A stretch of DNA of 64,000 bases from Sphingomonas sp. JUb134 (GTDB lineage Bacteria; Pseudomonadota; Alphaproteobacteria; Sphingomonadales; Sphingomonadaceae): assembly GCF_004341505.2 (NCBI RefSeq), contig NZ_SLYP02000001.1, positions 2,070,501 through 2,134,500 on the forward strand, given 5' to 3'. The notes beneath the pieces are model-generated. The model ran no database searches and was not told the origin of the DNA. It was given only the letters and a program-made list of their open reading frames with translations. The first letter of the stretch is position 1, and each line of letters begins with the position of its first letter. Shown one piece after another: positions 26,346 through 34,771 of the stretch. Both the position numbers and the translations under genes were made by a program.

Positions 26346-26818
26346 GGCTGTTCCTGCGTGAGGAAGTTCGACGGGGGCTGCATCGCGCGGTGAGCGCGGC
26401 TGGTCGCCTCGAGATCGGCGGAGTCCTCATGGCCGAGCAGATCGCTCCAGGATCCTTCCACGTCGTGGAGTTCACCACGGACGGGCGCACGGGCAGTTCG
26501 GCGCATTTCGTCCGCTCGGTTGATAATCATCGGGCGGCGCTGAAGGACTTCTTCCAGCGGACGGCATCCGATTTCGGACGCTTCAACTATCTCGGCGAGT
26601 GGCACTCGCATCCGAACCACCAACCGGTTCCGAGCACTGAGGATGTGTTCTCGATGGAGAGCTTGGTCTCCGGCGAACGCGACATCCCATTCGCGGTCCT
26701 GCTGATCGTTCAAGCCGGACGCCGGACGCTCGCCTGCACCGCGACCCTCTTCGAAAGGGACGGAGAACCTCGCCCGGTCGCAATATCTGACGTGCCCTTC
26801 ACCGCGACAGGAGAGTAG
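26342..26818 (+). CDS. cap3: Cap3, JAB/JAMM isopeptidase of type II CBASS
   Basis: A 158-residue metalloprotease with ATG overlapping the cap2 stop (ATGA). The JAMM signature is intact: E24 in 'LEIGGVLM', then '[15 protein letters not shown]' giving H88, H90, S98 and D101 (HxHP-x6-S-x2-D). Cap3 is known to reverse Cap2 conjugation of the CD-NTase. An alternative in-frame start at 26249 lies inside cap2 and is unlikely. Confidence 0.92.
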   Translation: MRLFLREEVRRGLHRAVSAAGRLEIGGVLMAEQIAPGSFHVVEFTTDGRTGSSAHFVRSVDNHRAALKDFFQRTASDFGRFNYLGEWHSHPNHQPVPSTEDVFSMESLVSGERDIPFAVLLIVQAGRRTLACTATLFERDGEPRPVAISDVPFTATGE

Positions 26819-26820
26819 CA

Positions 26821-27981
26821 ATGTCGAAGACGAGCATACCACCCAGGATCGCTGCCGCGCTCTGGGCGCGCGCCGGCGGCAGATGCGAGTATCGCGGATG
26901 CAACGAGGATCTCGTCGGCGACCTGATCTCGAACAAGAGGAACGCCCTGTTCGGCTTCATCGCCCACATCGTTGCCGACAGCCGCGATGGCCCCAGAGGT
27001 GATCCCGTCCTGTCACCGAAGCTGGCGAAGGACATCGCCAACCTGATGCTGCTGTGCGGTAAGCACCACAAGATCGTCGATGTGGATGGCGTGGACGAAC
27101 ACCCGGTCGATGTCCTGTTGGCGATGAAGGATGCCCACGAGACCCGTATCGCTATCAACACCGGAATCGCAGAGGAGTACGGGTCCCATGTGCTCCGTTT
27201 CGGGGCGACTATCGGGAATCACGAGGCGCTGGTCTCCACCCAGGCGATCTTCGCGGCGATGCCTCCAGACCGTCATCCCGCGTCGAGCCAGACCATCGAT
27301 CTGGAGATGCTCAACCAGGCGTTCAGGGATGACGAACCAGAGTATTGGGAACTGCAGCGCCGCAATCTGGACCGATTGTTCGCCGAGAAGGTCGGCGGCA
27401 GGATCGAGCGTCAGGAAATCAGGCATCTGAGCGTCTTCGCGCTCGCACCCCAGCCTCTCTTGATTGAGCTGGGGCGCCTGTTGAACGAGATCGTGCCTAT
27501 CACCGTCCATAACCGGCATCGCGAACCCGCCACATGGAACTGGCAGCGTGATCGCCCACCTCTCGAGTACATTGTCTCCCGACCCCCGAAGGGCGCGTGC
27601 GGGAAGGTTGCCTTGAAACTGGCCGTGAGCGCCACGGTAAATGACGATCGATTGAAGAGCGTATTGGGAGAAGACGCGGCGATCTGGTCCGTCACGATCG
27701 CCACGCCTGGCAACGATGTCGTGCGTCGGCCCGAGGATCTGTCGGCATTCAGGACGACTCTTCGTTTGCTCTACGACGAGGTCAAGGCAAGGCACGGTGA
27801 GAGTGCCGTCATCAACGTTTTTCCGGCTCTACCTGCATCGCTAGCGGTAGAGACAGGGCGTGTATGGATGCCAAAGGCGGATCTCCCGCTGCTGATTCAC
27901 GATCAGCAGCGGGAACGCGGATTCATACCGACTATCTCGATCGGAGCCGCTCGACATTCAAGCGGAAGGTCGCAATCCTAG
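26821..27981 (+). CDS. cap5: Cap5, HNH-SAVED CBASS effector nuclease
   Basis: A 386-residue protein with ATG after AGGAGAG, 2 nt after cap3. The N-terminal HNH nuclease spans about 15-95: '[14 protein letters not shown]', '[14 protein letters not shown]' (H49) and '[16 protein letters not shown]' (N74, H82/H83). The C-terminal SAVED domain, about 190-375, includes '[20 protein letters not shown]', '[12 protein letters not shown]' and '[20 protein letters not shown]'. SAVED binds the cyclic nucleotide, and Cap5 then degrades DNA, killing the infected cell. The stop TAG straddles the IS630 junction. The TA is target sequence and the base after the IS on the far side is also G, so the stop would exist without the IS and the protein is probably full length. 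Confidence 0.92.
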   Translation: MSKTSIPPRIAAALWARAGGRCEYRGCNEDLVGDLISNKRNALFGFIAHIVADSRDGPRGDPVLSPKLAKDIANLMLLCGKHHKIVDVDGVDEHPVDVLLAMKDAHETRIAINTGIAEEYGSHVLRFGATIGNHEALVSTQAIFAAMPPDRHPASSQTIDLEMLNQAFRDDEPEYWELQRRNLDRLFAEKVGGRIERQEIRHLSVFALAPQPLLIELGRLLNEIVPITVHNRHREPATWNWQRDRPPLEYIVSRPPKGACGKVALKLAVSATVNDDRLKSVLGEDAAIWSVTIATPGNDVVRRPEDLSAFRTTLRLLYDEVKARHGESAVINVFPALPASLAVETGRVWMPKADLPLLIHDQQRERGFIPTISIGAARHSSGRSQS

Positions 27982-29154
27982 TCACCTGGAACTGAAGTAA
28001 GTCGCATTGTATGCTGGCTCCGCTGATGAGGAGCTTGGCATGGCGAACGCGGGCGGCCGACCGACGATGCCTCTGGTGTTGGAGGCGGAGGAGCGGGACT
28101 ATCTGGAGCGGCAGGTTCGCCGGCGGCGGGTGTCTCGCTCGATGTCGGAGCGGTGCCGTATTATCCTTCGCTGTGCGGACGGTATTCAGAGCAAGGTTGT
28201 CGCTGCTGAGTTGGGCGTGCACGAGCACACAGTCGGTAAGTGGCGACGGCGCTTCCTGAAGGACCGAGTTGAGGGACTGATGGACGAGGCTCGGCCCGGA
28301 CGACCGAGAACGATCGACGATGATCAGGTTGCTGCCGTGATCGAGCGCACACTCCGCTCCACGCCAACTGACGCGACCCACTGGTCGATACGCTCGATGG
28401 CGGGTGCGACCGGCTTCTCCCACACGACGATCCGGCGCATCTGGTCGGCCTTTGGGCTGCAACCGCATCGGTCGGAGACGTTCAAGCTGTCGAGCGATCC
28501 CCTGTTCGTGGAAAAGGTCCGCGACATTGTCGGGCTCTATCTCTCCCCGCCTAACCGCGCGTTGGTGCTCAGCGTCGACGAGAAGAGCCAGATCCAGGCG
28601 CTCGATCGAGAGCAGCCGGTCCTGCCGATGATGCCAGGAGTACCCGAGCGGCGCACTCACAGTTACGTCCGTCACGGCACGACCTCGCTGTTCGCAGCGC
28701 TCGACATCGCTTCGGGGTTCGTGATCGGCAAATGCTACAAGCGTCATCGCGCCGCCGAGTTTCTGGACTTCCTTAAGCAGATCGACGCCCAGGTGCCGCC
28801 CGATCTCGATGTCCACATCATCATGGACAATTACGCGACCCACAAAACCGCGCTCGTCCGGGCCTGGCTCGCCCGCAGGCCGCACTATCATGTGCATTTC
28901 ACGCCGACTTCGGCTTCGTGGATCAACCAGGTCGAGCGCTGGTTTGCCGAACTTACCCGCAAGCAACTGCGCCGCGGCGTCCATACCTCCACCAATCAGC
29001 TCGAGCAGGACATCCGTGCCTTCATCGAGCGCCACAACGAGAACCCGAAGCCCTACCGATGGACCAAGTCCGCCGACGAGATACTCGCCTCCGTAAAGCG
29101 CTTCTGCCAAGCCGCAGACCGTACGTTATGCGGCGAACTTTAGATTCAGGTGAC
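27981..29154 (+). mobile_element. IS630-family insertion sequence, copy 2
   Basis: An 1174-bp element with ends GTCACCTG (27981-27988) and CAGGTGAC (29147-29154), flanked by TA (27979-27980 and 29155-29156). The reconstructed target is CCTAGAT, as for copy 1. It is in opposite orientation to copy 1 and starts inside the cap5 stop codon. Confidence 0.93.
28040..29143 (+). CDS. IS630-family transposase, copy 2
   Basis: 367 residues, with a protein identical to that of copy 1 including the DDE residues ('LSVDEKSQ', 'IIMDNYATHK', 'NQVERWF'). The ATG at 28040 follows GAGGAG. Transcription from this copy runs away from the CBASS operon. Confidence 0.93.
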   Translation: MANAGGRPTMPLVLEAEERDYLERQVRRRRVSRSMSERCRIILRCADGIQSKVVAAELGVHEHTVGKWRRRFLKDRVEGLMDEARPGRPRTIDDDQVAAVIERTLRSTPTDATHWSIRSMAGATGFSHTTIRRIWSAFGLQPHRSETFKLSSDPLFVEKVRDIVGLYLSPPNRALVLSVDEKSQIQALDREQPVLPMMPGVPERRTHSYVRHGTTSLFAALDIASGFVIGKCYKRHRAAEFLDFLKQIDAQVPPDLDVHIIMDNYATHKTALVRAWLARRPHYHVHFTPTSASWINQVERWFAELTRKQLRRGVHTSTNQLEQDIRAFIERHNENPKPYRWTKSADEILASVKRFCQAADRTLCGEL

Positions 29155-29202
29155 TAGATTCGTGATCGAAGAACTCCCAGGCACCGCCGTCAACGGTTCG
29201 AG

Positions 29203-30108
29203 TCAGTTCGCGTTGGCCTGAACTGTGGCGCGCCGTCGGCGAACTAACGGCGCTGCGGCTTTCGCGGCGAGCGGTGCGTTCTCCCGCTCGTACAGGGCCA
29301 TCAGATGTTCGACGCGGTGTCGATCCGACGCGAACGCCTCGCGGCGATACGCCTTGTCGACGGCTGCATCGAGTCGCCTGTGAGCCGACTTCAACTCCGG
29401 GGGCATGCCCAGCGGATCGTACAGGTGGGCAAGCGACGACGCTGGCTGCCAGCGCGCACGCTCATCGAGAACTGCAGTGGCGAGATTGGCGATGGTTGAT
29501 GCCTGGTTGTCGTCGAGACGCGGCATGGGGAACGTGTTGTAGACGATGTCGATAGAGTAGCGCGGGTCGCTCTTCATCCGTCCGCCGATGAACTTGAGCC
29601 AAGCATTGTGCATGCGGGAGGTCAGCAGCCCGAACAGCACGGGGGTCGCATCCGGCACGATCCTCACGAGGCTGCTTGGCACGGTGGGAGGCTCGGCCCA
29701 GCCGATGGGGATGTATTCCCGGCGCTCGGAACTGGTCTCCGGCACAACGAGGAACGGCGTGGTCGGGCGAACGGTGACGTGGAAGCGGGTCGGGTACTGA
29801 GCCAGCTTCGCCCCGTCCGTGCTGCCTTCCTTGATACGCCGCTTGTTCTTACCTTCGATAAGACCGAGGCGGAAGTCGCGAACCTGGGAGATCACGTGTC
29901 GCACGTGCGGAAGCGATGCCAGCTCGTTGGGTGACAGGTTCTGGACCGAAAGCAGCCAACGCTCCTCGCCGTTGATGAACTCGTGACTGCCGATGAACGG
30001 CACGAACATGCCCTTCGAGGCAGGTTCGAGTTGCTCGAACCGGCGACGCTCCTCCGTCGTGAAGATGTAGAAGCCGCCACCCACCTGTATAGGCGCGTCC
30101 ATTGACAT
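29203..30108 (-). pseudogene. MmeI-like DNA methylase fragment (target-recognition part)
   Basis: About 301 residues match the target-recognition and C-terminal regions of MmeI-type fused methylase-restriction enzymes: 'GGGFYIFTTEERRRFEQLEP', 'FIGSHEFINGEERWLLSVQ', 'PTVPSSLVRIVPD', 'LFGLLTSRMHNAWLKFIGGR' and 'IDIVYNTFPMPRL'. The nuclease, helicase-like linker and SAM-binding NPPY methylase domains of the full enzyme are absent. The first ATG lies one base beyond a strong hairpin (30110-30145) and has no ribosome site. A truncated, probably inactive relic is the simplest view; a stand-alone DNA-binding protein is possible. An open frame extends upstream to 30318 but through non-coding-looking sequence. 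Confidence 0.72.
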
Positions 30109-30109
30109 G

Positions 30110-30145
30110 GAGAGCCCCGCGGCCGGGTCCGGTCGCGGGGCTCTC
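30110..30145 (-). terminator. Strong GC hairpin after the 30165-30977 gene
   Basis: A perfect 12-bp stem, GAGAGCCCCGCG (30110-30121) with CGCGGGGCTCTC (30134-30145), and a 12-nt loop. It lies 19 nt past the stop of the upstream minus-strand gene and probably ends the backbone operon. No T-run follows, so it may instead act as an mRNA 3' barrier. Confidence 0.5.
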
Positions 30146-30164
30146 TGTCCACTAAAGGGCGGGA

Positions 30165-30977
30165 TCAGGCAGGTAAGGGAATAGGTGGTGCGTTCGTCGT
30201 GTCGTCTTCGAGCGACGCCGCCATCACCATCAGCATCCTGTGCGTCAGCCTGTCGGCCGTGTCGCCCATCAGGAGTTCCGCCCAGTTCGCCCAGCGGTCG
30301 AGACGGAGCCCCAGCCATTCGTAAAAAGCATCGCGCTGTTCCTCGGTATTGAAGGTCAACGACCAGACCATCTGCATCATGGGAATGGCGCCGTTACCAC
30401 GGCGGAATAGCACGACCGCCGGTCTGATGCCGATCTGCTTCCTGAAGAACGCGCGATCCCACTTCGCGGCCGCCTGCTCCAGTCGCGCCAGCCGTGCCTC
30501 GCGTTCCTCGGGCCCGAGCCCGAGTTCGCCCAGCTGTCGGATGGTCGCCACGCTGGGACGGGTGCTGCCGACGCTGGCGGGACGGGTAGCCGCCAGCATC
30601 TGGAGCACGGACATGCCGAATGCCATCGGCTTGTCGAAACCGCTCTTGCTGGCGCGGACGAACCCCTCGGCCCGCAGCCAGTGGACGTACCACCATGCGA
30701 AGTCGGTGTTGCCGCGGAACAGGTCGGTCGCCCGCTCCTGGTCGTGCAGGTCGCGACGCATCATGGCCGCGAGCACGGCATGCATCATCTCCAGGCGGGC
30801 GTCCGGCACTCGGCCATACTCCAGCTCGCCCTTGAGGTGCCCGACCCAGAAGGCTTCGCGGATGGTGGCCCATTCCATGCCGGTGTCGTCGTCGACGAAC
30901 ACCGGCGCAGCGTTGTGCCTCGGCTCGAGGCGGAGGTGGCTGCCCCAGGGCAGCTCATGATCATCGTTCCTCGGCAT
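30165..30977 (-). CDS. Uncharacterised island backbone protein
   Basis: A 270-residue protein with ATG 'MPRNDDHELPWGSHL' after GGAGG; the longer frame upstream is Arg-rich and overlaps the preceding gene. It is soluble, rich in Trp and Met, with long helices ('ARLARLEQAAAKWDRAFFRK', 'AFYEWLGLRLDRWANWAELL'). No catalytic motif is seen and the family is not recognised. It is the last gene of the minus-strand backbone run, 5 nt after the preceding gene. Confidence 0.65.
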   Translation of the reverse strand: MPRNDDHELPWGSHLRLEPRHNAAPVFVDDDTGMEWATIREAFWVGHLKGELEYGRVPDARLEMMHAVLAAMMRRDLHDQERATDLFRGNTDFAWWYVHWLRAEGFVRASKSGFDKPMAFGMSVLQMLAATRPASVGSTRPSVATIRQLGELGLGPEEREARLARLEQAAAKWDRAFFRKQIGIRPAVVLFRRGNGAIPMMQMVWSLTFNTEEQRDAFYEWLGLRLDRWANWAELLMGDTADRLTHRMLMVMAASLEDDTTNAPPIPLPA

Positions 30978-30982
30978 GGCGC

Positions 30983-31690
30983 TCAACCTCCCACCCGGCG
31001 GGGATCGTAGGCGGACACTGACGGCTGTTCCGACTGGACGGTTGTGTGGTCCACCCCATCTGCGATAGCCAGGAGCTGCGCTGCGAGACGGACGCATTCG
31101 CGGTAGACGAACGCCTCGTCGCGGTAGACCCGTTCGTTGACGCCGGCGGGCACGTCACGTCCCTGCAGGGGATTGCTGCCTCCCGGGATCACGTCACCGG
31201 CCTGGTCGCACGAGAAACCCAGCCACCACGCGTCATCGTGCTCCTTCCCTTCCTTGGTGAGTGGCCGCTGGGAATGAGAGGGGCGAGTGTCCACGTCTGT
31301 GACATGGCAGACGCTGGTCGATTCCGGCTCGTACTTCTGGCAGGCCGCCGCATAGTTGACTCCGCCGTGGGCACGGAGGTCGAGGCCGACGAGCGCGCCG
31401 GGCGTGACGCCGAACAGCGGATGGTCGGGACCTACGCCAACGAAACCCTCCCAGCACCCTGTCGAGCCCGAGCGCTTGATGATGCACCCGAGACCGCTCA
31501 TGCGGTCAGTCCACGCGATCTTGTCCGCCTCGCCGTCCCACGGGCCACGGCTGCTGGGATGGACGGTGGGCACGTGAAACACGGCCTCGACCGGTACCAA
31601 GTCGGTGCCGCCATGCATGGGCCGGGTCACGTTGCGGGTGGGCTTGATGGCGGGCAGGTTCGTACCGCTGGTGTTCTTCTTCCTGGGCAT
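30983..31690 (-). CDS. Uncharacterised phage/plasmid-type protein
   Basis: A 235-residue protein. The start is ATG 'MPRKKNTSGTNLPA', preceded by GAGGAAT. Characteristic segments are 'GPWDGEADKIAWTDRMSG', 'GCWEGFVGVGPDHPLFG' and 'WWLGFSCDQAGDVIPGG'. The Trp/Gly-rich pattern ending in 'HPLFG' resembles small phage proteins of unknown role. No enzymatic residues are evident. It lies between the primase and the last backbone gene, all on the same strand. Confidence 0.65.
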   Translation of the reverse strand: MPRKKNTSGTNLPAIKPTRNVTRPMHGGTDLVPVEAVFHVPTVHPSSRGPWDGEADKIAWTDRMSGLGCIIKRSGSTGCWEGFVGVGPDHPLFGVTPGALVGLDLRAHGGVNYAAACQKYEPESTSVCHVTDVDTRPSHSQRPLTKEGKEHDDAWWLGFSCDQAGDVIPGGSNPLQGRDVPAGVNERVYRDEAFVYRECVRLAAQLLAIADGVDHTTVQSEQPSVSAYDPRRVGG

Positions 31691-31883
31691 GTTCGTATTC
31701 CTCATCGGCCCGGCATCGTTGCGCGGGCATGTCGTCGTTCTGGATGAATGGCGGTCCTGCCGCCTGGTCCGGGGCTCGGCGGCCCGCGTGCTCCTCCGAA
31801 GGCAAGGCGGTGGCGTCCGCCGACGGGAACGTGCCCGCCGACGTGGTAGGTGTCGGTCATGATGATGGTCTCCGGCGGGCGGC

Positions 31884-32864
31884 TCAGGCGTGGAGCAGCA
31901 CCCACTCCTCGTTGAAGTCCTTGGCACCGCCATGCGGGAACAGTTCGCCGGTCTGGATTCCCTTGCGGCCGAGGGCCTCGCGCGCTGCCGCTACTGCCGC
32001 GCGGCCGGACTCGTCGGCGTCACCGCAGACCGTGACGTGCCAGATGCCGCGGGGCATCTCGACGTGCTGGAGGTTGGCGTCGCCGAATGCGGACCAGACG
32101 GTGGCGCCTGGAAACATCAGCCTGAGCGACAACGCGTCCTCGACCGCGCTCGCGAGCATGATCTTCGGCATGACGGGACCGAGACGCAGGGCTGTACCGC
32201 GCACGCGACCAAGGCTGAGCCTCGGCGAACCTCCACGCATCTTGCGACCCTCACGATCGAGGTAGGTACGCTGGATGCCGACGATCCTGCCGTCCGCGTC
32301 CTGGGCCCCAGCGATCATCGCCGAATGGCGCGGACCCGGGCTGCCGTCATCGTTCCAGTAGCGGGGGGTCCTCCCGAACCGAATGGTGCTCGGAACGGAG
32401 TACCCGATGGCCCTGCTCAGGAGGTAGGTTTCCGCCACCGTGCCGTCGACCGGCCCGGCCGTGCGCCACTCGTCGCGGGCGCGGGCGCGGTTGGCCGCCT
32501 TGGCGGCGGCGTCCGCCTTTCCGTCCGCGATCGTGACGGGCCGGGTCTCCGCCCCCGCCAGTGCCTTGCACGCTTCGGGAAAATCCACCTTCCTGAGGCG
32601 GGAGAACAGGTCGATGGTGTCGCCGTGCGCCGCACAGCCGTGGCAGAAGTACACGCCCTTGCTATCGTTCAGGAAGAAGCTGGCGGTGTTCTCGTCGTGG
32701 AAGGGGCAGAGACCCCTCATCTCGGTACCGACCTGGACGAGGTCAGTGGCTTCTGCCGCCACCTCGGCGATGGACACCTCCGCCTTCAGCTTCCCGGTGT
32801 CGATCGACCCGTCCGGTCTGACGTACCTGGCGGGCAGACCCGCGGTCCAAGCATTCGCTCTCAT
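31884..32864 (-). CDS. CHC2 zinc-finger / Toprim DNA primase
   Basis: A 326-residue protein with ATG after AAGGA. The DnaG-like zinc finger spans about residues 45-100: 'GLCPFHDENTASFFLND' and 'VYFCHGCAAHGDTIDL'. The C-terminal half is a Toprim-type domain with 'KIMLASAVEDALSLRLMFPG' (catalytic Glu) and 'VTVCGDADESGRAAVAAA' (DxD-like acidic pair). There is no DnaB-interaction or helicase domain, so it is shorter than cellular DnaG. Such primases drive replication of phages, satellites and conjugative elements. It is embedded in the island backbone. Confidence 0.88.
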   Translation of the reverse strand: MRANAWTAGLPARYVRPDGSIDTGKLKAEVSIAEVAAEATDLVQVGTEMRGLCPFHDENTASFFLNDSKGVYFCHGCAAHGDTIDLFSRLRKVDFPEACKALAGAETRPVTIADGKADAAAKAANRARARDEWRTAGPVDGTVAETYLLSRAIGYSVPSTIRFGRTPRYWNDDGSPGPRHSAMIAGAQDADGRIVGIQRTYLDREGRKMRGGSPRLSLGRVRGTALRLGPVMPKIMLASAVEDALSLRLMFPGATVWSAFGDANLQHVEMPRGIWHVTVCGDADESGRAAVAAAREALGRKGIQTGELFPHGGAKDFNEEWVLLHA

Positions 32865-33071
32865 GTCATGATCCTTCTCGACTGCGCGTCATTCGCGACG
32901 CTCCCGGTGGATCGGCGGCCAAATTTCTTCGGCCATCCGCTTCCACCGTTCTTTCCTCGATCCACGGCAGCGCCGATCAGGCGTTGCCGGACTGCCCGGT
33001 TTGCGTTCCTCCGCGGGCTGGAACCGTGGTGGCGTCGATGATGACGACGCCGTTCGCGCTGCTGCCGACCG

Positions 33072-33668
33072 TCAACTTGCCCCGCGCCCTCTCTGGCGTG
33101 TCGTGTCCCGCAGGATGCTGCACCAGGTCTCGAGCGCCATGGCGGCGATCTCTGCCCTGACGCGGGGCGGCTGCACGCCGCGGTCGTACCGACCGAGCGC
33201 CGTTGCGGTCTCCGCCGGCGAACGGCCGGCGGCGCTGAGGGCCCGTTCGCCGGCGACCCTGATGCCGTGGAAGTTCCAGCCCTCTATCTCAATCGCGTCG
33301 GACACGGTGTCGGCGAGGTAATCCTGCAGCCGGTCCAGCCGGACGTATCTGGCCTCGAGGCGCTTCCCACGCCCGGCGGTTACCGCCTGACCTTTGCCCG
33401 ACGCCGAGCCCGCCACTCGGAGAATGGTCGCCCTTGCGTCGCCGGGAAGAACGAGGATGCGGTTCCTGCCGCCCCGGGCCGGGATTTCGACGAACCCGGT
33501 TGCCCACTCGATCTTCTCGAGATCGATCGCGACGGCTTCCCACGGCAGGCACAGCGCCAGGATCGATACCTCCAGTACGGTGCCGTACGGCCCTCCGGCA
33601 CTGCGGGCGGCGGCCAGCAGGCGCCTGACTGCCGTGATCGACGGCACGATTGGACTGCTTCCCGCCAT
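33072..33668 (-). CDS. Tyrosine-recombinase-like domain protein, catalytic Tyr not seen
   Basis: A 198-residue protein whose layout follows the catalytic half of phage integrases: helices 'SITAVRRLLAAARSAGGPYG', then 'LALCLPWEAVAIDLEKIEW' (where integrases have the Arg-containing GLRxxEI/LxWxDID block), 'NRILVLPGDA', then 'WNFHGIRVAGERALSAAG' resembling the HxxR block, 'ALGRYDRGV' resembling LGH, and a terminal helix 'RAEIAAMALETWCSIL'. The first catalytic Arg and the nucleophilic Tyr are not apparent, so it may bind DNA without cutting. Its start overlaps the previous gene's stop. Confidence 0.55.
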   Translation of the reverse strand: MAGSSPIVPSITAVRRLLAAARSAGGPYGTVLEVSILALCLPWEAVAIDLEKIEWATGFVEIPARGGRNRILVLPGDARATILRVAGSASGKGQAVTAGRGKRLEARYVRLDRLQDYLADTVSDAIEIEGWNFHGIRVAGERALSAAGRSPAETATALGRYDRGVQPPRVRAEIAAMALETWCSILRDTTRQRGRGAS

Positions 33669-34345
33669 CAGCCTGCTCGCCCCGGGCGGAACGGGGGCAA
33701 CCCACTGCGACGGATGGGAGCGCGTGTCCCTCCGTCAATCAGCGCGAAGGGCGAGGGCGGCATCAGCCCGAGCCTGTACGACCACCAATCAGCTGCGGCG
33801 CGCTGATCGAAGAGCATCTGGGCTCGATCGATATCCGTGACGTGTCTGATGCCGAACCCCGCCTGCGCCATCGCGACATGATGGGCGATGCCATCGTCCG
33901 CCATGTTGGCGAACACGCTCTCGCGCAGCAGGCGGAATGACCACGCGAACGTGATCGGTTCCTCTTTGTCGGACGCTAGCAGCTCCCTGGCGTAGTCTTC
34001 CGTGTCCTTGTCGGCGGTGATGCCGCGCCCGAAACCGTCGTCCAGCAGCGGACCGTCATGACGATCGTAGAGCGCTGCAGCGATGGTCATCGCGGCATCG
34101 TGACCGAGCGCGACTTCGGCGATGAAGCCGGAGGGATCCTTGACGCGCAGCAGGCCCTGGTTCCTGTCGATCATCTCGATGGGGGCGCTGGCGATGGCGG
34201 CGGCGCTGCACGGGATCAGCGCCATGATCGCGGCCAGCTGGGCTGGCGGTTCTTGGCTGCGCGACGCGGTGCGCTGCAGCGCCGCGATTTGTTCGTTGTC
34301 GAGTAGGCACACGCGGGCGTGCGCCTCCTTGGAGACGTTCGGCAT
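33668..34345 (-). CDS. Second tyrosine-recombinase-like domain protein
   Basis: A 225-residue protein with ATG after AAAAGGA. Its pattern parallels the following gene and integrase catalytic domains: 'QLAAIMALIPCSAAAIASAP', 'IDRNQGLLRVKDPSGFIAEV', 'ITFAWSFRLLRESVFANMAD' in the place of HxLR, and the end 'DRAQMLFDQRAAADWWSYRL', which resembles the terminal helices of integrases. The His and Tyr of an active site are missing. It overlaps the next gene by a few bases, so the two are probably translated together. A regulatory or architectural DNA-binding role is inferred. Confidence 0.5.
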   Translation of the reverse strand: MPNVSKEAHARVCLLDNEQIAALQRTASRSQEPPAQLAAIMALIPCSAAAIASAPIEMIDRNQGLLRVKDPSGFIAEVALGHDAAMTIAAALYDRHDGPLLDDGFGRGITADKDTEDYARELLASDKEEPITFAWSFRLLRESVFANMADDGIAHHVAMAQAGFGIRHVTDIDRAQMLFDQRAAADWWSYRLGLMPPSPFALIDGGTRAPIRRSGLPPFRPGRAG

Positions 34346-34395
34346 GTCCGGTCCTTTTTGATGGATCGGGGCGGACCGTGGTCCGCCCCCGCAGA

Positions 34396-34623
34396 TCAGT
34401 TCGCGGCCCAGTGCTCGCTGGTGCTCGCCACGCGGTTCATCGCCTTGAAGCGGTTGAGGTCGCGGATGCTGTAACGGACCGAGCGTCCGATCTTATGATA
34501 GTGGCAGCCGCCACCATATACGCGTTGCTTGCGCAGCGTGCCCGGCTTCTGACCCAGGACGATGGCCGCCTCATGAGTGTCGACGAGGCGATCCTCGTCA
34601 AAGTAGTCGGCAACTTCCGACAT
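34396..34623 (-). CDS. AlpA-like HTH regulator / excisionase
   Basis: A 75-residue protein with ATG after GGAGAA. A MerR-type winged helix is visible: 'LVDTHEAAIVLGQKPGTLRK', then 'GGGCHYHKIGRSVRYSIRDL'. Proteins of this class switch on the integrase or help excision in P4-like satellites and integrative elements. Here it sits in the same minus-strand run as the integrase and primase. Confidence 0.8.
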   Translation of the reverse strand: MSEVADYFDEDRLVDTHEAAIVLGQKPGTLRKQRVYGGGCHYHKIGRSVRYSIRDLNRFKAMNRVASTSEHWAAN

Positions 34624-34771
34624 GATGGTTCTCCGTCGCTGACCGACCGGAATTGATCGGCGACGAACCAGATATCGGCGTTCGAAAAGGAACGCGAAGC
34701 AGTCTGCGGACTAAATGACCCGAAACGCTGAAGATCCGTGGAGCTTCCGTGGAGCTTCCACCAAGGTTTGT

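Noticed and set aside
26821..27981. Cap5 as a gene truncated by the IS630 insertion
   Set aside because: The stop TAG would exist in the uninterrupted sequence too, because the base after the IS is also G, and the SAVED domain reaches its expected end.
2747..29154. The IS630 pair as a classical composite transposon
   Set aside because: IS630 elements move singly with TA duplication and are not known to mobilise flanked segments reliably. Each copy has its own complete CCTAGAT target, so two independent insertions explain the data.
33072..33668. An active second integrase for the island
   Set aside because: At 198 residues it lacks the core-binding domain, and no nucleophilic Tyr follows the LGH-like block; the full-length integrase at 36637-38031 is the plausible enzyme.
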